Source of the DNA: Shinella zoogloeoides
GTDB taxonomy: Bacteria; Pseudomonadota; Alphaproteobacteria; Rhizobiales; Rhizobiaceae
Assembly (NCBI RefSeq): GCF_033705735.1
Contig: NZ_CP131131.1
Location: forward strand, 682,001-746,000
Reading direction: 5' to 3'
Length of the DNA: 64,000 nucleotides
Part shown: positions 32,520 to 43,002 of the stretch, in pieces
How the letters are laid out: each line of letters begins with the position of its first letter
Numbering within the stretch: position 1 is the first letter of the stretch
Translations under genes and position numbers: made by a program
Notes under the pieces: model-generated
Told to the model about the DNA's origin: nothing
What the model saw: only the letters and a program-made list of their open reading frames with translations
Databases searched by the model: none

Positions 32520-33857
32520 TCAAAGGGGGTTTCGGATGGTTTTCGCAAGGACCGGTTCAAGCATCCCGGCGATGGCCAGGAGCTTGTCGTCGGCGCCGCG
32601 GGCGCCCGTCAGCATCATGCCGATGGGCAGGCCGCCGGCGGGCAGCGTGACGCTCGGCAGGTCGAGCCGGTTTGCGAATTCGGTGAGGGAAAAGGAACGG
32701 CTGTTCATCGCGAGATAGCGAGACTGCTCGTCAAGGTCGCCGGCGCGTGGCGGCATCATCGGCACCGTCGGCAGCACGAACGCGTCGAAGCCCTCGATTT
32801 CCCGGTCGAACTGTTTCCGGCATGTGTCCAGCTCGACGAGCGCCCGGCGATATTCGCCTTCGGGCGCTTCCGCCCCCTGCCTGAGGCGCGTCGCGATCAA
32901 CGGGTCGTAGAGATGTTCCGCAGCCTTCAGGAGCGCCTCGTGGTACCTGTAGGCCTCATAGCCGATGATCCGCCCCTCGACGGTGATCCGCGTCGCCGAC
33001 TGCAGGCTCGGGAGCGGGATTTCCGTGATCTCCACGCCTTCATCCGCCAGGGCGTTCATGCAGCGCGTGAACGTGTCGCGGACGTCCGCGTCGATGGCGG
33101 CTTCCCTGTAGAAGGCCGGGATGGCCAGGCGAAACGGCGTGGGCTCCGGCTCGGAGATTTCCCCATGCGCGAGGAGCGCATCGACGATCCGGCACAGGTC
33201 CGCCGAGCGGGTTATGAGGCCGGGCACATCGAAGGACGTCGACAGCCATTTCATGCCGTCGCTCGAATAGCGGCCACGGCTGGGCTTGAAGCCCACGACG
33301 CCGCAGAACGCCGCGGGGATACGGGCAGAGCCGCTGGTGTCCGAGCATACCGCGATATCGCAATATCCCCGCGCAACGGCGACCGCCCCTCCGGAACTGG
33401 ACCCTCCCGCCACCCGCTCTCCCGTCGCATCGAGCGGCGTGCGGGGCGTGCCGAAGGCCAAGTTCAGGCCAAGGGCGCCATAGGCGAATTCCGTCATGTT
33501 GGTCTGCGCGACAAGGGTCGCGCCGCAAGTGCGCAGTCGGGCGACCATGGGCGCCGTTTGCGTTGCCGCCGGTGAGCTCGCCAATGCTCTCGACGCGCAG
33601 CTGGTGGGCCACCCCTCGACGTCGAAACAGGCCTTCGCCGTCATCGTCAGGCCCGCAAGCGGCGGCAGCGAGGCCCCTTCCCGCCGAAGGCGTTCCCAAT
33701 CGGCCAGCTCGTCGCCCGCGTCGGCGAAGCGTTCCGCAAGAAAAATCGCCTGGCCCTGCCAGGAGCGGGCCTGATAGTCCGCGATGGCAGCCGCAAATTT
33801 GGCGTGCGGGGAACGAGGGTCGGTCGGCGCGTTCGGCATGTCGGTCACGTTTCTCAT
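32520..33857 (-). CDS. Amidase-signature family hydrolase
   Basis: 445 aa. The Ser-cisSer-Lys site is intact: Lys in LTMTAKACFDVEG, the Gly/Ser-rich stretch VAGGSSSGGAVAVA, and DTSGSARIPAAFCGVVGFKPSRG with the nucleophile Ser. Substrates are amides; AtzF- or GatA-like members also exist, but no tRNA amidotransferase partners are here. Followed 18 nt later by the ectC-like gene and preceded (1-nt gap) by the GntR gene. A role in N-deacetylation of an ectoine-like compound is possible but only inferred. Confidence 0.92.
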   Translation of the reverse strand: MRNVTDMPNAPTDPRSPHAKFAAAIADYQARSWQGQAIFLAERFADAGDELADWERLRREGASLPPLAGLTMTAKACFDVEGWPTSCASRALASSPAATQTAPMVARLRTCGATLVAQTNMTEFAYGALGLNLAFGTPRTPLDATGERVAGGSSSGGAVAVARGYCDIAVCSDTSGSARIPAAFCGVVGFKPSRGRYSSDGMKWLSTSFDVPGLITRSADLCRIVDALLAHGEISEPEPTPFRLAIPAFYREAAIDADVRDTFTRCMNALADEGVEITEIPLPSLQSATRITVEGRIIGYEAYRYHEALLKAAEHLYDPLIATRLRQGAEAPEGEYRRALVELDTCRKQFDREIEGFDAFVLPTVPMMPPRAGDLDEQSRYLAMNSRSFSLTEFANRLDLPSVTLPAGGLPIGMMLTGARGADDKLLAIAGMLEPVLAKTIRNPL

Positions 33858-33858
33858 T

Positions 33859-34503
33859 CTACATCAGCGTCATCAGCATCGCCTCGGCATCGGCGAGATA
33901 GATCTCGAGGCGGTCGGCGGCGGTCTCGTATCGGCCCTCGGCCAGAAGTCCGTGGATTTCGGTTTCCCTCATCAGCCACGGTTCCTGGAATGCGCGCTCC
34001 TGCGCCCCGGTCACGAAGACGAGGCGCAACTGGGTGACGAGGAGTGAAAACATCTGGTCGAAGATCGGGCTGCCATGAAGGGCGACGATCTCCTGATGGA
34101 AGCGCAGGCTTGTCGTTGCCCCGACCTGCCAGTCGGCCCGCTCGATGGCCCCCGTGCCTTCACGCGTCAGGTCCCCGAGCCGTTGCAGCCAGTCGGCCGG
34201 CACGGACTGCCGGCCGCGCAGCGCGCTCAGTTCGACGACGCGGCGCACGATGAAGATGTCCTTCAGCTCGGCCGCGGAAAGGCGCTTGACCCGAACGCTC
34301 TTGTTGCGCTCCTGCGACAGCAGCCCCTGCTGGCGGAGCAATTGCAGGGATTCCCGCAGCGTGTTGCGGGATACGTTATAGACGTCGATCAGCTCGGCCT
34401 CGATCAGGGCGGCGCCGCTCAGGATCCGTCCGCAAAGAATGCTGTTGCGGATTTCATTCGCAACCCGGATGAAAGCTGGTTCGTTTGGAGCGGTTTCGGT
34501 CAT
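33859..34503 (-). CDS. GntR-family regulator, FCD domain
   Basis: 214 aa. Winged HTH near residues 12-75 (NSILCGRILSGAALIEAELIDVYNVSRNTLRESLQLLRQQGLLSQERNKSV), then an FCD domain (SLRFHQEIVALHGSPIFDQM, RETEIHGLLAEGRYE) with its His ligands. Located inside the operon between the transporter fusion and the amidase, so it is probably autoregulatory and acts at the promoter before 36969. Confidence 0.91.
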   Translation of the reverse strand: MTETAPNEPAFIRVANEIRNSILCGRILSGAALIEAELIDVYNVSRNTLRESLQLLRQQGLLSQERNKSVRVKRLSAAELKDIFIVRRVVELSALRGRQSVPADWLQRLGDLTREGTGAIERADWQVGATTSLRFHQEIVALHGSPIFDQMFSLLVTQLRLVFVTGAQERAFQEPWLMRETEIHGLLAEGRYETAADRLEIYLADAEAMLMTLM

Positions 34504-34511
34504 GTCGGATC

Positions 34512-36035
34512 TCAGTTTGTCAGGTTCTTCAAGAAGGTCCTGAGCTGAGGATACAGGCCCGCCTTGATGTTCGCGGGCGTATCGTCGCAGATCACCTTGC
34601 CCTGCTCCATAAACAAAATGCGATCGGACACATCGAAGGCGAAATTCATCTCGTGCGTGACGATCACCATCGTGACGCCGTCGCCTGCCAGGGAACGGAT
34701 GACGCCCAGGACCTCGTCCACGGTCTCCGGGTCGAGCGCGGAGGTAGGCTCGTCGAACAGGATGATGCTCGGCGACATCATTAGGGCGCGCGCGATGGCG
34801 ACGCGCTGCTGCTGGCCGCCCGAAAGCTGGTGAGGATATTTGCGGGCATGCGCGGCCATGCCGACTTTCGCCAGATAGTGGAAGGCTTCTGCCTCAAGGT
34901 CCGCGCGCGTGCCGAGACCATGGTAGAGCGGGGCGAGCAGGACATTGTCGAGGATGGTGCGGTGGTTGAACAGGTTGAAGCTCTGGAAGACCATGCCGAC
35001 ATCGCGGATCAGCCGGAAATCCTCCTTGAACAGGTGGGCACCCGACGCGGACGCCCCGGCGGAGATGAAGGGTTCGCCATGCAGGCGCACCGAGCCGCTA
35101 TCCATGTGCTCCAGTCCGTTCAAGGTCCGGATGAAGGTGGTCTTGCCGGAACCGGAGCGCCCGATGATAGAGATCACCTCGCCCGGCTGGACCGTCAGGT
35201 CGACGCCCTTGAGAACCTGCAGGTCGCCGAAGGCCTTGTGGACGCCCTTCGCCTCCAGCGCCGGAACGTCCGCCGGCTGGCGCCTGGAGGCCGGCCGGGC
35301 GGTGAAGCGCGCGATCTTCGCCGCGACTTCCCCTTCCGAGAGCGGCTGGGCCTTCTGTCCCAGCCGGTTCACGTCAGCCGATCGCTCGAGAAAGGTGATG
35401 CTGCGATCGAAGATCGTGACGATAAGGATGTAATAGAAGGCGACGGCCGTGAGCGTCTCGAGGATCAGGAAGTTCTGGGTGTAGAGCCGCTGGCCGACAA
35501 GCAGGATTTCCGCAAGCGAGATGACGGAAACGAGCGAGGTCAGCTTCACGATCGTCACGAGCTCGTTCGCAAGGGCGGGAAGAGCGACGCGGATCGCCTG
35601 CGGAATGACGATCAGGCGCTGTATCCCGAAAAAGGAGAGCCCGAGCGCGCGGCCGGCCTCGACCTGGCCTTTCGGTATGGCGATGAGCCCGCCTCGATGG
35701 ATCTCGGCCATATAGGCCGCCTCGCTGACGACGAGGGCGATGAAACCGGCCGTGAAGGCATTCGACAGGACCGACCGGAGCGCGGGGAAGACCTGCGGCA
35801 TGCTGTAGATGAAGATGAGCAGGACCAGCAGAGGCAGGCTTCTGAAGAACCAGATATAGGTTTGCGTCGCGCGGGCCAGCACCTTCCACCGGGATCTCTT
35901 GGCAAGAGCGAGAGCGAAGCCGACGACGGCGGCGACGAGCCAGCTCGCCAGACTCAGTTGCACGACCGTCCAGGACGCCAGCCAGAAATCGGTATCGGCC
36001 AGAAGGCCAACGGTATAGTGCCAGTCGAAACCCAT
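34512..36035 (-). CDS. Amino-acid-type ABC transporter: permease-ATPase fusion
   Basis: 507 aa carrying both functions that are usually separate. Residues 1 to about 230 form a HisM/GlnP-type permease with about five membrane segments and the EAA loop ([30 protein letters not shown]). After a linker (residues about 230-265), an ATPase domain has Walker [10 protein letters not shown], signature [15 protein letters not shown], Walker [15 protein letters not shown] and H-loop VTHEM. The homodimer would make a complete transporter core. Follows the binding-protein gene by 73 nt, with a stem-loop between. Confidence 0.93.
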   Translation of the reverse strand: MGFDWHYTVGLLADTDFWLASWTVVQLSLASWLVAAVVGFALALAKRSRWKVLARATQTYIWFFRSLPLLVLLIFIYSMPQVFPALRSVLSNAFTAGFIALVVSEAAYMAEIHRGGLIAIPKGQVEAGRALGLSFFGIQRLIVIPQAIRVALPALANELVTIVKLTSLVSVISLAEILLVGQRLYTQNFLILETLTAVAFYYILIVTIFDRSITFLERSADVNRLGQKAQPLSEGEVAAKIARFTARPASRRQPADVPALEAKGVHKAFGDLQVLKGVDLTVQPGEVISIIGRSGSGKTTFIRTLNGLEHMDSGSVRLHGEPFISAGASASGAHLFKEDFRLIRDVGMVFQSFNLFNHRTILDNVLLAPLYHGLGTRADLEAEAFHYLAKVGMAAHARKYPHQLSGGQQQRVAIARALMMSPSIILFDEPTSALDPETVDEVLGVIRSLAGDGVTMVIVTHEMNFAFDVSDRILFMEQGKVICDDTPANIKAGLYPQLRTFLKNLTN

Positions 36036-36062
36036 GGGAAACTGCTCGAAAATAAGAGGGGG

Positions 36063-36085
36063 ACGCCGGCCTCGCGGGCCGGCGT
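36063..36085 (-). promoter_or_regulatory. Stem-loop after binding-protein gene
   Basis: ACGCCGGCC (36063-36071) and GGCCGGCGT (36077-36085) are perfectly complementary around 5 nt, between the binding-protein stop and the permease-ATPase start on the minus strand. No U-run. Same arrangement as after other binding-protein genes in the window. Confidence 0.6.
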
Positions 36086-36108
36086 TTCGATACGCCTGGA
36101 AGACGGAT

Positions 36109-36969
36109 TTACTGCGCGGTGGAGGTGACGCTCTCGATGTCCGCGTCGCTCACCGTCGGCATGGCATATGCTTCGGCGAGAGCGGCATAGCTGCCGTCCT
36201 GGCGCATCTTCGAGAAGGCTTCGCTGACGGCGCCGTAGAGGTCCTTGTTCTGCGGGCTGACGGCAACGCCGATCAGCACCGGATAGATGAGGTCCTTCGA
36301 CGTCACCTCATAGTCGTTCGGGAACTTCTTGAGGAGTTCGGCCGCCACGACATTGTCCATGAACTCGACATCGATGGAACGGGAACGGAGCGCCTGCGTG
36401 ACCTGGGCGTCCGTATCGAATTCGCGGGTCTCGATGGCGCCGAGGCCGTTCGCCGCGCAGTGCTCGTCCGAGAATTTCTTGAGTTTGGGCAGCCAGGATG
36501 CGCCCTGCATCGAGCCGACGACCTTGCCGCACAATTCGGCTTCCCCGGTAGGACGGAACGTCGCGTCCTTCAGCACCAGCAGCGAAGAGCCGGCCTTGAG
36601 ATAGGGAATGAAGTTCAGGATCTTCTGCCGCTCCGGCGTGACGTAGAGGGCGGAGGCCACGACGTCGAAATGGTTGGCCCGGATACCCGTGATCAGGCTT
36701 GCGAAGCGGGTGTCGATGAACTCGGAGCTCAGCTCCAGGCGCTTGGAAAGCGCCTGCATGAACTCGACGTCGAAGCCCGCCGGCGCGCCGTCCTTCAGAT
36801 AGGCGAAGGGCGGATAGGTCAGGTCCGAACCGACGGAAAGCGTTCCCTCCTTGATCGTCGGAAGCGGCGCGGCCTGCGCGGGCTGCATCGTGGCGGAAGC
36901 CAGCAGCAGGGACGCGGCCAGGGTGCCGGCAGCGCATAGTCCGGAGAGAATTCGCGATGGATCGAGCAT
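36109..36969 (-). CDS. Amino-acid-type periplasmic binding protein
   Basis: 286 aa. Signal peptide residues 1-33 (ending QPAQAA), then an SBP_bac_3 fold: [72 protein letters not shown]. Such proteins bind polar amino acids, opines or ectoines. First gene of the operon with the permease-ATPase fusion, GntR, amidase and solitary EctC, making a cyclic amidine or acylated amino acid a possible ligand. Confidence 0.9.
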   Translation of the reverse strand: MLDPSRILSGLCAAGTLAASLLLASATMQPAQAAPLPTIKEGTLSVGSDLTYPPFAYLKDGAPAGFDVEFMQALSKRLELSSEFIDTRFASLITGIRANHFDVVASALYVTPERQKILNFIPYLKAGSSLLVLKDATFRPTGEAELCGKVVGSMQGASWLPKLKKFSDEHCAANGLGAIETREFDTDAQVTQALRSRSIDVEFMDNVVAAELLKKFPNDYEVTSKDLIYPVLIGVAVSPQNKDLYGAVSEAFSKMRQDGSYAALAEAYAMPTVSDADIESVTSTAQ

Positions 36970-36984
36970 ATCAACCTCCCATAT

Positions 36985-37020
36985 TGCTCAACAAGATTGT
37001 TGAACAGTTTTGTTCAGCAA
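36985..37020. promoter_or_regulatory. Candidate GntR operator with three alternating half-sites
   Basis: TGCTCAACAA (36985-36994), TTGTTGAACA (36997-37006) and TGTTCAGCAA (37011-37020). The middle site forms an inverted pair with each neighbour, each with one mismatch. It lies 16-51 nt upstream of the binding-protein start and probably overlaps its promoter. The GntR protein encoded in the operon is the natural ligand. Confidence 0.5.
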
Positions 37021-37146
37021 TTTGTGAGAGTCAAGAGGGGATTTGCCGAGCCAGGGCTGTCCCCGGTCCCCCTTCCTTTCGTGAGGTATGGGTCCGGGGG
37101 TAGCTACAGTGGATGTGCGAGCACGCGCTGGCGCAGTCCTCCGCGA

Positions 37147-37182
37147 GGACCGCACTGCAGCGGCCCGCAATGAGTGCGGTCC
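37147..37182. promoter_or_regulatory. 10-bp inverted repeat
   Basis: GGACCGCACT (37147-37156) and AGTGCGGTCC (37173-37182) are perfectly complementary around 16 nt. It lies midway between two divergent operons. It may terminate stray transcription or be a protein site; nothing else identifies it. Confidence 0.4.
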
Positions 37183-37191
37183 GCCTATAGA

Positions 37192-37211
37192 ATCTGAAAT
37201 ATATTTCAGAT
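37192..37211. promoter_or_regulatory. Perfect 20-bp palindrome, candidate SorC-type operator
   Basis: ATCTGAAATATATTTCAGAT is a perfect 20-bp palindrome. It is followed at once by a related inverted pair TTCAG-atg-CTGAA that shares its right arm. It lies 145 nt before the binding-protein start of the operon that encodes a SorC-family regulator, and is the strongest candidate for that regulator's site. Confidence 0.5.
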
Positions 37212-37299
37212 GCTGAATTATATTGACATGCGTTTCATCTTCGCCTCTATTGCCCTTCATCGGACTTCGAGGAGGAAGTTCGGTTTCAACGCGATCTGC

Positions 37300-37345
37300 G
37301 GCGTCTTCGGGACGCCCTCGGGCTTTTGGGAGGGGCTTCGGCCTC
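37300..37345 (+). promoter_or_regulatory. Paired UUCG-loop hairpins in mRNA leader
   Basis: GGCGTC-ttcgg-GACGCC (37300-37316) and GGGGC-ttcg-GCCTC (37332-37345, one G-U pair). The second ends on the first base of the SD GAGGAGG, so its folding could affect ribosome access to the TTG start at 37357. Structural inference only. Confidence 0.4.
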
Positions 37346-37356
37346 GAGGAGGAAAC

Positions 37357-38385
37357 TTGCGCAAATTTATCGGCTCGACCGCCATGGCGGTCCTTGCGGC
37401 AACGCTTTTTGCCGGCACGGCATCTGCGGAGACGGACAACCCGTTCCGCTGCAAGCCGGGCGAAAAATACGTCATGAACGTCATGGTTTCGGGCGTCGAA
37501 TACTGGTTCCCGGTCTATGAAATGTTCAAGCAGGCGGGCCAGCAGCTCGGCTGCGAGACGGAATATACCGGCACGCCGGAATATGACGTCAACAAGCAGA
37601 TCGCCACCTTCGACCAGGCGCTGGCGCAGAACCCGGCCGGCATTCTCGTGCACCCGATGAACTCCGATCCGTTCATCGAGCCGATCAATCGCGCCATCGA
37701 TCAGGGCACGGCCGTCGTGACCTTCGCCGCAGACTCGCCGCTCTCCAAGCGCGTCTCGTTCATCACCTCGGACAATACTCGTGAAGGCACCTACGCGGCC
37801 GATGCGATCGCCGAAAAGATGGGCGGCAAGGGCGAATACGCCGTTCTCGAAAATCCGGGCCAGGACAACCACGACAAGCGCATCGCCGCCTTCATCGCCC
37901 GCATGGAAGAGAAGTGGCCCGACATGAAGCTGGTCGGCCGCGCGGCCTCCAACCAGGATCCGACCAAGGCCTACCAGGGCCTGTCGAGCCTCATCCAGGC
38001 CAATCCGAACCTCGGCGCCGTCTTCATGCCGGAAGCCAACTCGGCGATCGGCGCGGCGCAGGCCAACAAGGAAGCCGGCGGCAAGGTCCTCGTCATGTGC
38101 GCCGACGTCAACGCCAATATTCTCGACATGATCAAGGCCGGCGAAGTCTTTGGCTCGATCAACCCGAACCAGGGCATGCAGGGTTACATGGGCTTCATGC
38201 TGCTGTGGCTTGCCAAGCACCCGGAATTGATCGACCCGATGAACGATGCCAAGCGCTCGGGCTTCAACCCGATGAGCATCCCGGTCGTCGACAACGGCCT
38301 GTCGATCGTCACGGCCGAAAATGCCGACGATTTCTACTGGGACAAGTACCTGAAGCGCCGTGGCACCAAGGGTATCGAGGAGTAA
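37357..38385 (+). CDS. Periplasmic sugar-binding protein
   Basis: 342 aa from a TTG at 37357 directly behind SD GAGGAGG. This gives a clean signal peptide ([19 protein letters not shown], ending TASA). An ATG at 37210 would place 49 extra residues, including leader hairpins, before the signal and is rejected. Type-1 binding fold: [74 protein letters not shown]. First gene of the importer/SorC/kinase operon. Confidence 0.9.
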   Translation: MRKFIGSTAMAVLAATLFAGTASAETDNPFRCKPGEKYVMNVMVSGVEYWFPVYEMFKQAGQQLGCETEYTGTPEYDVNKQIATFDQALAQNPAGILVHPMNSDPFIEPINRAIDQGTAVVTFAADSPLSKRVSFITSDNTREGTYAADAIAEKMGGKGEYAVLENPGQDNHDKRIAAFIARMEEKWPDMKLVGRAASNQDPTKAYQGLSSLIQANPNLGAVFMPEANSAIGAAQANKEAGGKVLVMCADVNANILDMIKAGEVFGSINPNQGMQGYMGFMLLWLAKHPELIDPMNDAKRSGFNPMSIPVVDNGLSIVTAENADDFYWDKYLKRRGTKGIEE

Positions 38386-38399
38386 TCTCCCAAGAGACG

Positions 38400-38425
38400 C
38401 CATCCGCGCCGTGCGGCGCGGATGG
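38400..38425 (+). promoter_or_regulatory. Stem-loop after binding-protein gene
   Basis: CCATCCGCGCC (38400-38410), 4-nt loop, GGCGCGGATGG (38415-38425): 11 perfect GC-rich pairs, 15 nt after the binding-protein stop. No U-run; read-through into the ATPase gene at 38451 is expected. Confidence 0.7.
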
Positions 38426-38450
38426 GCTTCGGGGAGAGGGGAGGAAGACG

Positions 38451-39977
<1,527 letters not shown>

Positions 39978-39999
39978 GAAGAAACTGGGAGAGCGGGAA

Positions 40000-40989
40000 A
40001 TGGCAATCGACACGATGGCGGGTACAGCGCCGAAAACATCGTCCTTCAGGCGCATCGGTTCGATGCGCGAGGCCGGGCTGATCGCGATCATCCTGACGCT
40101 CGGCGTGATCATGAGCTTCGCCTCGCCGCATTTCCTGACGCTCGGCAATTTTCGCGCCATGCTGATGAGCTTCTCGGTCGAAGGCATCGTCGTCGTCGGC
40201 ATGACGATCCTGCTCATCGTCGGCGGCATCGACCTGGCCGTCGGATCCGTCGTCTGCTTTGCGATGGTGCTGTCGGGTTCGCTCTTCCTTGCCGGACTCG
40301 ACCCGTGGACCGCCTCGCTGATCGGCATTGCCGCCTCGAGCGCCATCGGCGGTGCCATGGGCTTCTTCGTCACGGTCGTCGGGCTCAACCACTTCATCAC
40401 GTCGCTCGCGGCCATGGTGATCGTGCGCGGTCTCTGCCTCATCATCACCAAAGGCACGCCGCTGTCGCTCTTCACGCTGCCGGCAGCCTTCAAGGAAGTC
40501 GGGCAGGGCACCTTCTACGGCGTGCCCTATGTCATCCTGATCTTCGTCGCCATCGTTATCCTGTTCGATTTCCTGCTGCGCCGGGCGACCGCGTTCCGCA
40601 AGGTGTTCTACACCGGCAGCAACGAGAAGGCCGCGCTCTATTCCGGCATCAAGACCAATCAGGTGAAGTTCTGGGTGACGGTGCTGTGCTCGACCCTCGC
40701 AGGGGTGGCCGGCGTGATCTACATGTCCCGCTTCGGCGCTGCCACACCCACCTTCGGCGCGGGCATGGAGTTGAACATCATCGCAGCCGCCGTCATCGGC
40801 GGGGCCTCGCTCAGCGGCGGCTCGGGCACGGTCCTCGGGGCTATCCTCGGCATGGCCTTGCTCTCGCTCGTCACCTCGTCGCTCATCCTGCTCAACGTAT
40901 CGGTCTATTGGCAGGACATGATCAAGGGCTGCATTCTGCTCGCCGCCGTCTCCATCGATCATTTCATGCACAAGCGGAAGGCCAGCTGA
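40000..40989 (+). CDS. Sugar ABC transporter permease (RbsC-like)
   Basis: 329 aa from the ATG at 40000 (SD GGGAGAG); an ATG at 39967 overlapping the ATPase end is an alternative. BPD_transp_2 family: GGIDLAVGSVVCFAMVL, TGSNEKAALYSGIKTNQVKF, IIAAAVIGGASLSGGSGTVLGAILG; about 8-10 hydrophobic segments. Single permease, so a homodimeric channel. The SorC regulator starts 1 nt after its stop. Confidence 0.92.
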   Translation: MAIDTMAGTAPKTSSFRRIGSMREAGLIAIILTLGVIMSFASPHFLTLGNFRAMLMSFSVEGIVVVGMTILLIVGGIDLAVGSVVCFAMVLSGSLFLAGLDPWTASLIGIAASSAIGGAMGFFVTVVGLNHFITSLAAMVIVRGLCLIITKGTPLSLFTLPAAFKEVGQGTFYGVPYVILIFVAIVILFDFLLRRATAFRKVFYTGSNEKAALYSGIKTNQVKFWVTVLCSTLAGVAGVIYMSRFGAATPTFGAGMELNIIAAAVIGGASLSGGSGTVLGAILGMALLSLVTSSLILLNVSVYWQDMIKGCILLAAVSIDHFMHKRKAS

Positions 40990-40990
40990 T

Positions 40991-41998
40991 ATGCCGATCG
41001 CCAGACTGAAACCCAAGACGACCGCCCCGCGCGAGGAAATCGTCATCGCCCGCCAGATGCATCAGGCGCTCGTCCTGCACTTCCTGGAAGGCCTGACTCA
41101 GGCGCAGATCGCCGATCAGCTCGGCATCTCGCATGCCACCGTCAACCGCCTCATCAAGCGCGGCCGCCAGCTCGGCCTCGTCGAGATCAAGATCAAGTCG
41201 CCGGTCGAGCCGCTGGTGGACATGGAGGAGCGGCTTCTGGCGCTCGGCGGCATCAGCCGCGCCGTGGTGGTGCCGACCGTCTCGGACAATCCGCAGACCG
41301 CGCTGCTCGCGGTGGGAGAGGCGGCGGCGCGGCTGCTTCTGGAGGAGATCGCCGATGGGGACACGATCTGCATCACCGGCGGCAAGGGTGTCGGCGCTGT
41401 CGTCGCCGGATTGCAGGCCGCGCGCCGTTACGATGTCGAGGTCATCCCGGCGACCGGCTGCGTGCAGGGAAAACACTATACCGACGTCAACCACGTCTCG
41501 ACGCTGATGGCCGACCGGTTGGGCGGCCGTTCCTGGCAGATCCACGCGCCGCTCTTTGCCGACGACGCCGCGCAGCGCGCGATGCTGATCAACATGCGCT
41601 CCGTCGCCGATGTCTTTCAGCGGGCGCGCGAGGCCAAGGTGGCGTTGGTCGGCATCGGCTCGATCCTCAGCCAGGATTCGACCTATTACGATCTGCATCC
41701 CTCCTCCAGCGAGGATCGCAATGCCATCGAACAGTCCGGTGCGAGCGCGGAACTGCTCGCCCATCTGCTCGACGGCGAGGGGCGGGTTTGCGACTACGCC
41801 CTCAACCGCGCGCTCGTTTCACTGACGCTGACGGAATTCGCCTCGATCCCGACGAAGATCGGGGTGGCGAGCGGCCTCAACAAGGCCGGCTCGATCCTCT
41901 CCGTGCTGCGCGGCGGCCATCTCGACACGCTCGTCACGGACGAAGCGACCGGCGCACGCATTCTCGACCTTGCATCCGAAGAAGGACTTTCCGCATGA
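40991..41998 (+). CDS. SorC/DeoR-family (EryD/LsrR-like) transcriptional regulator
   Basis: 335 aa. N-terminal HTH (HFLEGLTQAQIADQLGISHATVNRLIKRGRQLGLVEI) followed by the SorC sugar-binding domain (GDTICITGGKGVGAVVAGLQ, ALVGIGSILSQDSTYY, GVASGLNKAGSILSVLRGGHLDTLVTDEATG). Family members are induced by phosphorylated sugars or polyols. Lies inside the operon and probably acts at the palindrome at 37192. ATGA overlap with the next gene. Confidence 0.93.
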   Translation: MPIARLKPKTTAPREEIVIARQMHQALVLHFLEGLTQAQIADQLGISHATVNRLIKRGRQLGLVEIKIKSPVEPLVDMEERLLALGGISRAVVVPTVSDNPQTALLAVGEAAARLLLEEIADGDTICITGGKGVGAVVAGLQAARRYDVEVIPATGCVQGKHYTDVNHVSTLMADRLGGRSWQIHAPLFADDAAQRAMLINMRSVADVFQRAREAKVALVGIGSILSQDSTYYDLHPSSSEDRNAIEQSGASAELLAHLLDGEGRVCDYALNRALVSLTLTEFASIPTKIGVASGLNKAGSILSVLRGGHLDTLVTDEATGARILDLASEEGLSA

Positions 41999-42990
41999 GC
42001 GGCGAACAGTTGAACCGTGAAATCGGCCGCTCCGGCGTCAGGGCCTCGGCCGTCGGCCTCGGCACCTGGGCCATCGGCGGATGGATGTGGGGCGGCACGG
42101 ACGAGGCCGAATCCATCGCCGCGATCCAGGCCTCGCTCGATGCCGGCGTGACGCTGATCGATACAGCCCCGGCCTACGGTCTCGGCCGCTCGGAAGAGAT
42201 CGTCGGCAAGGCCATCGCCGGCCGCCGCGACAAGGCTGTCATCGCCACGAAATGCGGCCTCGTCTGGCACACGGGGAAGGGCAGGCATTTCTTCGATCAG
42301 GACGGCAGGCCGGTTCATCGCTATCTCGGCCGCGACGGAATCATCCACGAGGTCGAGGAAAGCCTGCGCCGGCTCGGCACCGACTATATCGACCTTTACA
42401 TCACCCATTGGCAGGATCCGACGACGCCCGTCGAGGAGACTGTCTCGGCGCTGGAAGATTTGAAGAAAGCCGGAAAGATCCGGGCAATCGGCGCCAGCAA
42501 CGTCAACCGGCCGGAACTGGAAAAATACATTGAGACCGGGTCGCTCGATGCGATCCAGGAGCGGTTCAGCATGATCGATCGCGAGATCGAGGCGGACCTG
42601 CTGCCGCTCACCCTTCAAAACGACGTGGCGACGCTCAGCTATTCCTCGCTGGCGCTCGGCCTGCTCTCGGGCACGATCGGGCCGGACCGGGTCTTTGCCG
42701 GCGACGACCAGCGCAAGGACAATCCGCGTTTCTCCGTTGCGAACAGGCAGAAGGCCAGGGATTTCTCCGATGCTATCCGCCCGGTCGCGGAACGGCACGG
42801 CGCCAGCATCGCGCAGGTGGTGATCGCCTGGACGCTGGCGCAGCCCGGCGTGACCTTTGCGCTCTGCGGCGCCCGAAACCCGACGCAGGCGCTCGACAAT
42901 GCACGGGCCGGAACGCTCCGGCTCGATCACGACGATCTTGCGGCCATCGACGCCGGTATTGCGGCAAAACTGGCCGATATGGACGGATAA
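41995..42990 (+). CDS. Aldo/keto reductase
   Basis: 331 aa. AKR tetrad visible: Asp and Tyr in DTAPAYGLGRSEE, Lys in VIATKCGL, His in YITHWQDP. NADP-binding C-terminal region with CGARNPTQALDNA. Such enzymes interconvert sugar ketones or aldehydes and alcohols. ATGA-coupled to the SorC gene and followed by the GlpD-like gene after 12 nt. Confidence 0.92.
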   Translation: MSGEQLNREIGRSGVRASAVGLGTWAIGGWMWGGTDEAESIAAIQASLDAGVTLIDTAPAYGLGRSEEIVGKAIAGRRDKAVIATKCGLVWHTGKGRHFFDQDGRPVHRYLGRDGIIHEVEESLRRLGTDYIDLYITHWQDPTTPVEETVSALEDLKKAGKIRAIGASNVNRPELEKYIETGSLDAIQERFSMIDREIEADLLPLTLQNDVATLSYSSLALGLLSGTIGPDRVFAGDDQRKDNPRFSVANRQKARDFSDAIRPVAERHGASIAQVVIAWTLAQPGVTFALCGARNPTQALDNARAGTLRLDHDDLAAIDAGIAAKLADMDG

Positions 42991-43002
42991 CGGACTGCCA
43001 TC

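Larger units (their letters stand above)
36970..37356. other. 387-bp divergent regulatory region
   Basis: No gene. From left to right: triple half-site operator for the EctC/amidase operon (36985-37020), a 10-bp inverted repeat (37147-37182), a perfect 20-bp palindrome (37192-37211), and two short UUCG-type hairpins just before the SD of the next binding-protein gene (37300-37345). Confidence 0.7.
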
